From positions 1 to 7,698 of the forward strand of contig JAFMIT010000082.1 of the NCBI GenBank assembly GCA_017853815.1: a stretch of 7,698 nt of DNA, read 5' to 3'. The DNA comes from Actinomycetota bacterium (lineage in GTDB: Bacteria; Actinomycetota; Actinomycetes; S36-B12; UBA5976). Made by a program: the position numbers and the translations under genes. The notes below the pieces were generated by a model. That model searched no databases. It was given only the letters and a program-made list of their open reading frames with translations, and had not been told where the DNA came from. Of this stretch, positions 4,812 to 7,698 are shown in pieces; the first letter of the stretch is position 1; each line of letters begins with the position of its first letter.

Positions 4812-6713
4812 TCAGTTGTTGGTCAGCCACCAAGCACCATAAGCCGGCACAATCACATGACCTCCGACGATGGTCAGTTGCTGTTGGGTCAGCGCATCGT
4901 GAAGTCGATGCAGTCCGCGCGCCCAGAGATGGTCGACATGCAGTCGTTGTGGATGCGGGCTGAAGTTGAAGACTCCAACAAAATTCCCCGCGGCATGTCG
5001 ACGCTCAAACAACACAATCGATGGGTGAGCCGGCACGTCTACCTTTGTGGCCGTGGCAGCATGGAGAGACGCGAGACCAGCGCGGACTCGGCCCAGATGT
5101 GCGATGTCAGAGAAGACTCGGGAAGCGATGCTCTTGCCGTCGTGGCGCTGTTCAGCAATTTCCCACGGCATCTGCGGCCGATGCAACCAACGATTGTCGT
5201 CAGCGTGTTCGGCCACGTCTTCGAACGAGTAGTCGTTGGTCAGACCGAGCTCATCGCCCATGTACAACAAAGGAATTCCGCCGAAGGCGTACACCATTGC
5301 GTAGGACATTCGAATTCGAGAAATAGCGACATCAAGTGCGAGGTTGTCACGCTGTTCGAGCGCACGTTCAACACCAAGCAGGCTCGCGCAACTTCCGCTG
5401 ATGCGTCGATCACCTGTGAGTTCGTTGGCTTGAAACGCTGCGCCGCGAGCGAAAGATTGAGCGAAGTCACCAATAAAGAAATCAGACAGGAATCGTCGGT
5501 GTCCATCGCCCGACCAGCCGACGCTTGCGGCATCGTTGTCGTCAATTGCCCAGCCAATATCGTCATGGCAGCGGACGTAAGTGCCCCATGCAGCCGACGT
5601 TGGAACAGATGGAAAACGCGATAGCGCGCTTGCCATCAGTCGTGCGTCTTGAGAAGCGAAGGCGCTCCAGATCTGCACCATCAACGAGTTGTGGTACGCA
5701 ATTTCAGAAAGCTTGCCAGCGTGCTTGCCTTGCCCGAGGTAATGCACGAGCTGACTCGGGCCAACAATGGCTTCTGCTTTGATGATGAGTGACGGTGCAG
5801 CGATGTGTGCCGCAGCTCGTAGCGCCTGCGTGATGGCATGGACTTCTTCGAGGTTTTGGCAGTCGGTACCGAGGCGCTTCCAGATGAAGGCAATCGCATC
5901 AAGCCGCAAACAATCAGCGCCCTGGTTTGCGAGGTACAAAATCACGTCGAGAAGTTCTAGGAACACATCTGGATTACTCCAATTGAGGTCCCATTGCCAC
6001 GAGTTAAACGTCGTCCACACCCACGCGTCGAGTGACTCGTCCCAGGTGAAGTTTCCAGGCGCGAATGCCGGGAAGATTTCGGGCAACGTCTTCTCGAATT
6101 CGTCGGGTGTGGTCCGATCTTCGAATATGTAAAAGTACTTGCGGTACTTCGGATCGCCCTGACGCGCCTTCTCGGCCCATTGGTGCTGATCGGCGACGTG
6201 ATTGAGCACGAGATCGAGTGTGAGCGCGATGCCATTTTCATGCAGCGCGGTGGCCATCTCTGCGAGATCGTCCATCGTGCCGAGGTCTGCTCGGGTTTGG
6301 CGGTAATCCGCAACCGCGTAGCCACCATCGTTTGGACCCGTGCGCGGCTTGAGGAGCGGCATCAGGTGGAGGTAAGTCACCCCGAGATCTTTGAGGTACG
6401 GGATTCGTCGCTGCACTCCCTTGAAGGTGCCAGCGAAGCGGTCGGTGTATGCCGCGTAACCAATCATCGAAGGCTGCTGGTACCAATCGGGGGCGAGCAG
6501 ACGCTCTTCGTCGCGTTCGCGCAGTCGGGCATTGCGTTGGGCGTAGCCGCGCTCAATTACTTCGCGCACCCGCTCGACGGTCTCAGGTGGATAAACCGCA
6601 GTGATCCCATCGATGAGATCTTGACCCCAGCGGTCCCAACGTCGCGCCAACGTCTGCTCATCCGCGGTGGATGGCGACGTCTGAGACGCAGCGAGGGAGA
6701 GGGAAGCGGTCAT
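4812..6713 (-). CDS. Amylosucrase-type GH13 sucrose glucosyltransferase
   Basis: This cytoplasmic GH13 enzyme uses sucrose as glucosyl donor, releasing fructose and extending alpha-1,4-glucan. The 633-aa length matches the Neisseria polysaccharea amylosucrase (636 aa), and a long helical N-terminal domain (about 20-80) precedes the barrel. Residues matched from memory to that enzyme are the sucrose-pocket NDGGY (Asp129, Tyr132; its D144, Y147), His172 in LNHVADQH, Phe236 in WVWTTFNS, RLDAIAF with nucleophile Asp272 and Arg270, KAEAI with acid/base Glu314, CHDDIGW with His383/Asp384/Asp385, Arg406, Arg437, and Arg508 in DDNRWLHRP (its R509). GGIPLLYMGDELG (478-490) is also family-typical. The position matching Arg226 is Pro211. 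Sucrose hydrolases share this fold, so hydrolysis as the main reaction cannot be excluded. The ATG at 6713 lacks a Shine-Dalgarno site. The gene follows the homocysteine methyltransferase by 67 bp. No sucrose transporter, fructokinase or glycogen gene is in the window. Confidence 0.93.
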   Translation of the reverse strand: MTASLSLAASQTSPSTADEQTLARRWDRWGQDLIDGITAVYPPETVERVREVIERGYAQRNARLRERDEERLLAPDWYQQPSMIGYAAYTDRFAGTFKGVQRRIPYLKDLGVTYLHLMPLLKPRTGPNDGGYAVADYRQTRADLGTMDDLAEMATALHENGIALTLDLVLNHVADQHQWAEKARQGDPKYRKYFYIFEDRTTPDEFEKTLPEIFPAFAPGNFTWDESLDAWVWTTFNSWQWDLNWSNPDVFLELLDVILYLANQGADCLRLDAIAFIWKRLGTDCQNLEEVHAITQALRAAAHIAAPSLIIKAEAIVGPSQLVHYLGQGKHAGKLSEIAYHNSLMVQIWSAFASQDARLMASALSRFPSVPTSAAWGTYVRCHDDIGWAIDDNDAASVGWSGDGHRRFLSDFFIGDFAQSFARGAAFQANELTGDRRISGSCASLLGVERALEQRDNLALDVAISRIRMSYAMVYAFGGIPLLYMGDELGLTNDYSFEDVAEHADDNRWLHRPQMPWEIAEQRHDGKSIASRVFSDIAHLGRVRAGLASLHAATATKVDVPAHPSIVLFERRHAAGNFVGVFNFSPHPQRLHVDHLWARGLHRLHDALTQQQLTIVGGHVIVPAYGAWWLTNN

Positions 6714-6781
6714 AGTGGCTAACGATGCCCGCGGCGACTACTAGTTTCCAGCGGCAAATCTGAGTTGCATGGCGTTTACAT
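6714..6781 (-). other. Gap upstream of the amylosucrase gene
   Basis: The spacer between the methyltransferase stop (TGA, 6784-6782) and the amylosucrase ATG shows no Shine-Dalgarno site within 15 nt of the ATG. It also shows no well-spaced -35/-10 pair and no LacI-type palindrome that I could match. Co-transcription from upstream, or a promoter that departs from consensus, are both possible. Confidence 0.4.
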
Positions 6782-7698
6782 TCATTCGTTATGGAGTGTG
6801 TTTGCAAACTCACGGAGATTTGACAGATGCAGCTCTCCAAGTCCGCAGCAACCACCGATGATGCGGGCATCGAGTTCATACCAGCGCTTGAGTGTTGCTG
6901 TGTCGACGAGCTCAGCTCCAGCGTCGAGCCAGCACCGGTTGATGGCATCCCACGTGCGCCCCGCGTTGCTATACACGATGCGGGGAACCTCTGATCGGAC
7001 CGCCGAAATCGACTCCAACAACGACTCAACATATTCAGGTTTCACGCAATTGAATCCGAAAGCTACGACAGCATCCGCGGTGAGCTCCTGAAATGCGATG
7101 GCAGTCGGTGTGCCATCCGAAATGTGTGCGCCGTCTGCGGCAGAGCAACTAACCCAAGCGGGGATATCTGTGAACTCTTCAGTGAGCAGTTGATTAATCA
7201 CGCGCAGTTCCATCACGGACGGGACGGTTTCGAAAGCAAGAAAGTCCGGGGCCGCCGCCGTCATGACATTCAGTCGTTCACGGTGAAAATGCTTGAGATT
7301 CGATTCTGAGATTGTGTAGTCGCCGCGATATTCCGATCCGTCGGCAAGTACCGCGCCATACGGGCCTAGGGAACCTGCAACTGCGATTGTTCGTCCCGTC
7401 GCGCGGGACAGCGAGTTCGCGACATCGCGAGTGATGGCAACTGATTGGGAGATAGCAGCGTCCGCCATGTCGGGGGTGAAACCGGCGGCGACGAACCCTT
7501 GACGGCTAACTTGGTACGACGCTGTCGACACGATATCGGCGCCTGCCAAAGCATGCGACCTGTTGACGTCTGCCAAGACGGTCGGTTCATCCTGAAGCAG
7601 CCGAGCAGACCACAGCGTGCCGGAGAGATCGTGGCCAAGCGCTTCTAGTGAGGTTGCGAGCCCGCCGTCGAGCACAGTGAGTTTTTTGCTGAGCTCTG
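6782..7698 (-). CDS. mmuM: Homocysteine S-methyltransferase (MmuM-like), N-terminus beyond window edge
   Basis: This zinc-dependent cytoplasmic enzyme transfers a methyl group from S-methylmethionine (or S-adenosylmethionine) to L-homocysteine, making methionine. The barrel starts with VLDGGLATSLE. Counting the GTG at 7675 as residue 1, family features are VAGSLGPYGAVLADGSEYRGDY (99-120), FETVPS (148-153), the zinc ligand Cys210 in GFNCVKP, and Cys276-Cys277 in IIGGCCGLG near the C-terminus. All three zinc cysteines are intact, and the C-terminal end is complete. The frame stays open upstream of that GTG to the edge (E-L-S-K-K-L-T before VLDGG), and the GTG encodes the first beta-strand valine. 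The true start therefore lies outside the window, and the visible part is nearly the whole protein (about 300 aa is usual). The likely role is salvage of S-methylmethionine or excess AdoMet. An associated amino-acid permease (MmuP) is not visible here. Confidence 0.92.
   Translation of the reverse strand, partial: ELSKKLTVLDGGLATSLEALGHDLSGTLWSARLLQDEPTVLADVNRSHALAGADIVSTASYQVSRQGFVAAGFTPDMADAAISQSVAITRDVANSLSRATGRTIAVAGSLGPYGAVLADGSEYRGDYTISESNLKHFHRERLNVMTAAAPDFLAFETVPSVMELRVINQLLTEEFTDIPAWVSCSAADGAHISDGTPTAIAFQELTADAVVAFGFNCVKPEYVESLLESISAVRSEVPRIVYSNAGRTWDAINRCWLDAGAELVDTATLKRWYELDARIIGGCCGLGELHLSNLREFANTLHNE

Noticed and set aside
4755..5624. 289-codon open frame on the plus strand opposite the amylosucrase gene
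   Set aside because: It has no recognisable domain and no ribosome binding site. It lies wholly antisense to a gene with strong family motifs and has the composition of a codon-position shadow.
6180..6722. 180-codon plus-strand open frame opposite the amylosucrase N-terminal region
   Set aside because: It is the antisense shadow of a clearly coding stretch, with no motif and no upstream signal.
6755..6780. LacI/CcpA-like operator upstream of the amylosucrase gene (TGTAAACG...)
   Set aside because: The left half resembles a LacI half-site but the right half does not mirror it around the central CG, so there is no palindrome.
6800..6809. Perfect palindrome GTTTGCAAAC near the methyltransferase 3' end
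   Set aside because: It lies within the last codons of the methyltransferase (F-A-N-T) and is explained by coding sequence. There is no second copy nearby and no matching promoter.
1..7698. Mobile element, CRISPR array, tRNA or toxin-antitoxin pair
   Set aside because: I searched by eye for terminal repeats, regular spacers, cloverleaf-like sequence and small paired ORFs, and found none. Gene-dense housekeeping and accessory genes fill the window.

Overview
The window reads as an ordinary chromosomal stretch of an actinobacterium with moderate GC (mid-50s percent by eye). The likely group is Actinomycetota, perhaps Micrococcales/Microbacteriaceae. This is inferred from GTG starts, genes lacking Shine-Dalgarno sites, TANNNT-like -10 elements close to start codons, and the gene families present. 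The taxonomic guess is weak because no rRNA or marker gene is in view. No RNA gene, insertion sequence, CRISPR array, phage gene or attachment site was found. Six genes are near-certain and one more (the hydrolase) is very likely. Two of the seven run off the window edges.

Left part (1-1906): on the minus strand lies a two-gene efflux unit, a MarR-family regulator followed by a DHA2-type (14-TM, EmrB/QacA-like) MFS exporter whose C-terminal part lies outside the window. Their stop and start codons overlap as TAATG, with a strong Shine-Dalgarno site inside the regulator gene, so translation is probably coupled. Divergent from the regulator is a small RBBP9/YdeN-type serine hydrolase. The 60-bp gap between them, plus the first codons of the regulator ORF, carries a run of four alternating TTGA/TCAA half-sites centred on a perfect TTGAC-GTA-GTCAA palindrome. 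This is a good candidate for the MarR operator, possibly controlling both directions.

Middle (1903-4780): a ten-TM EamA/DMT-family permease on the minus strand converges on the hydrolase so closely that both stop codons lie in one TTAA tetranucleotide. It diverges from a large secreted GH25 lysozyme (muramidase) on the plus strand. That protein has a signal peptide, two diverged copies of an about 92-residue beta-rich domain, the GH25 catalytic domain and a C-terminal Ig-like domain. An extended -10 element and a GGAG Shine-Dalgarno site fix its probable promoter and its GTG start at 2870.

Right part (4812-7698): on the minus strand are an amylosucrase-type GH13 enzyme (633 aa, all recognised catalytic and sucrose-pocket residues present) and, upstream of it, a zinc-dependent homocysteine S-methyltransferase (MmuM-like) whose N-terminus lies beyond the right edge. 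The 67-bp gap between them permits co-transcription but no metabolic link is evident.

Nothing here amounts to a demonstrably new multi-gene system. The most interesting points are the half-site array at the marR/hydrolase divergent promoter, the GH25 protein's uncharacterised flanking domains, and the amylosucrase's proline at the position equivalent to Arg226 of the Neisseria enzyme.
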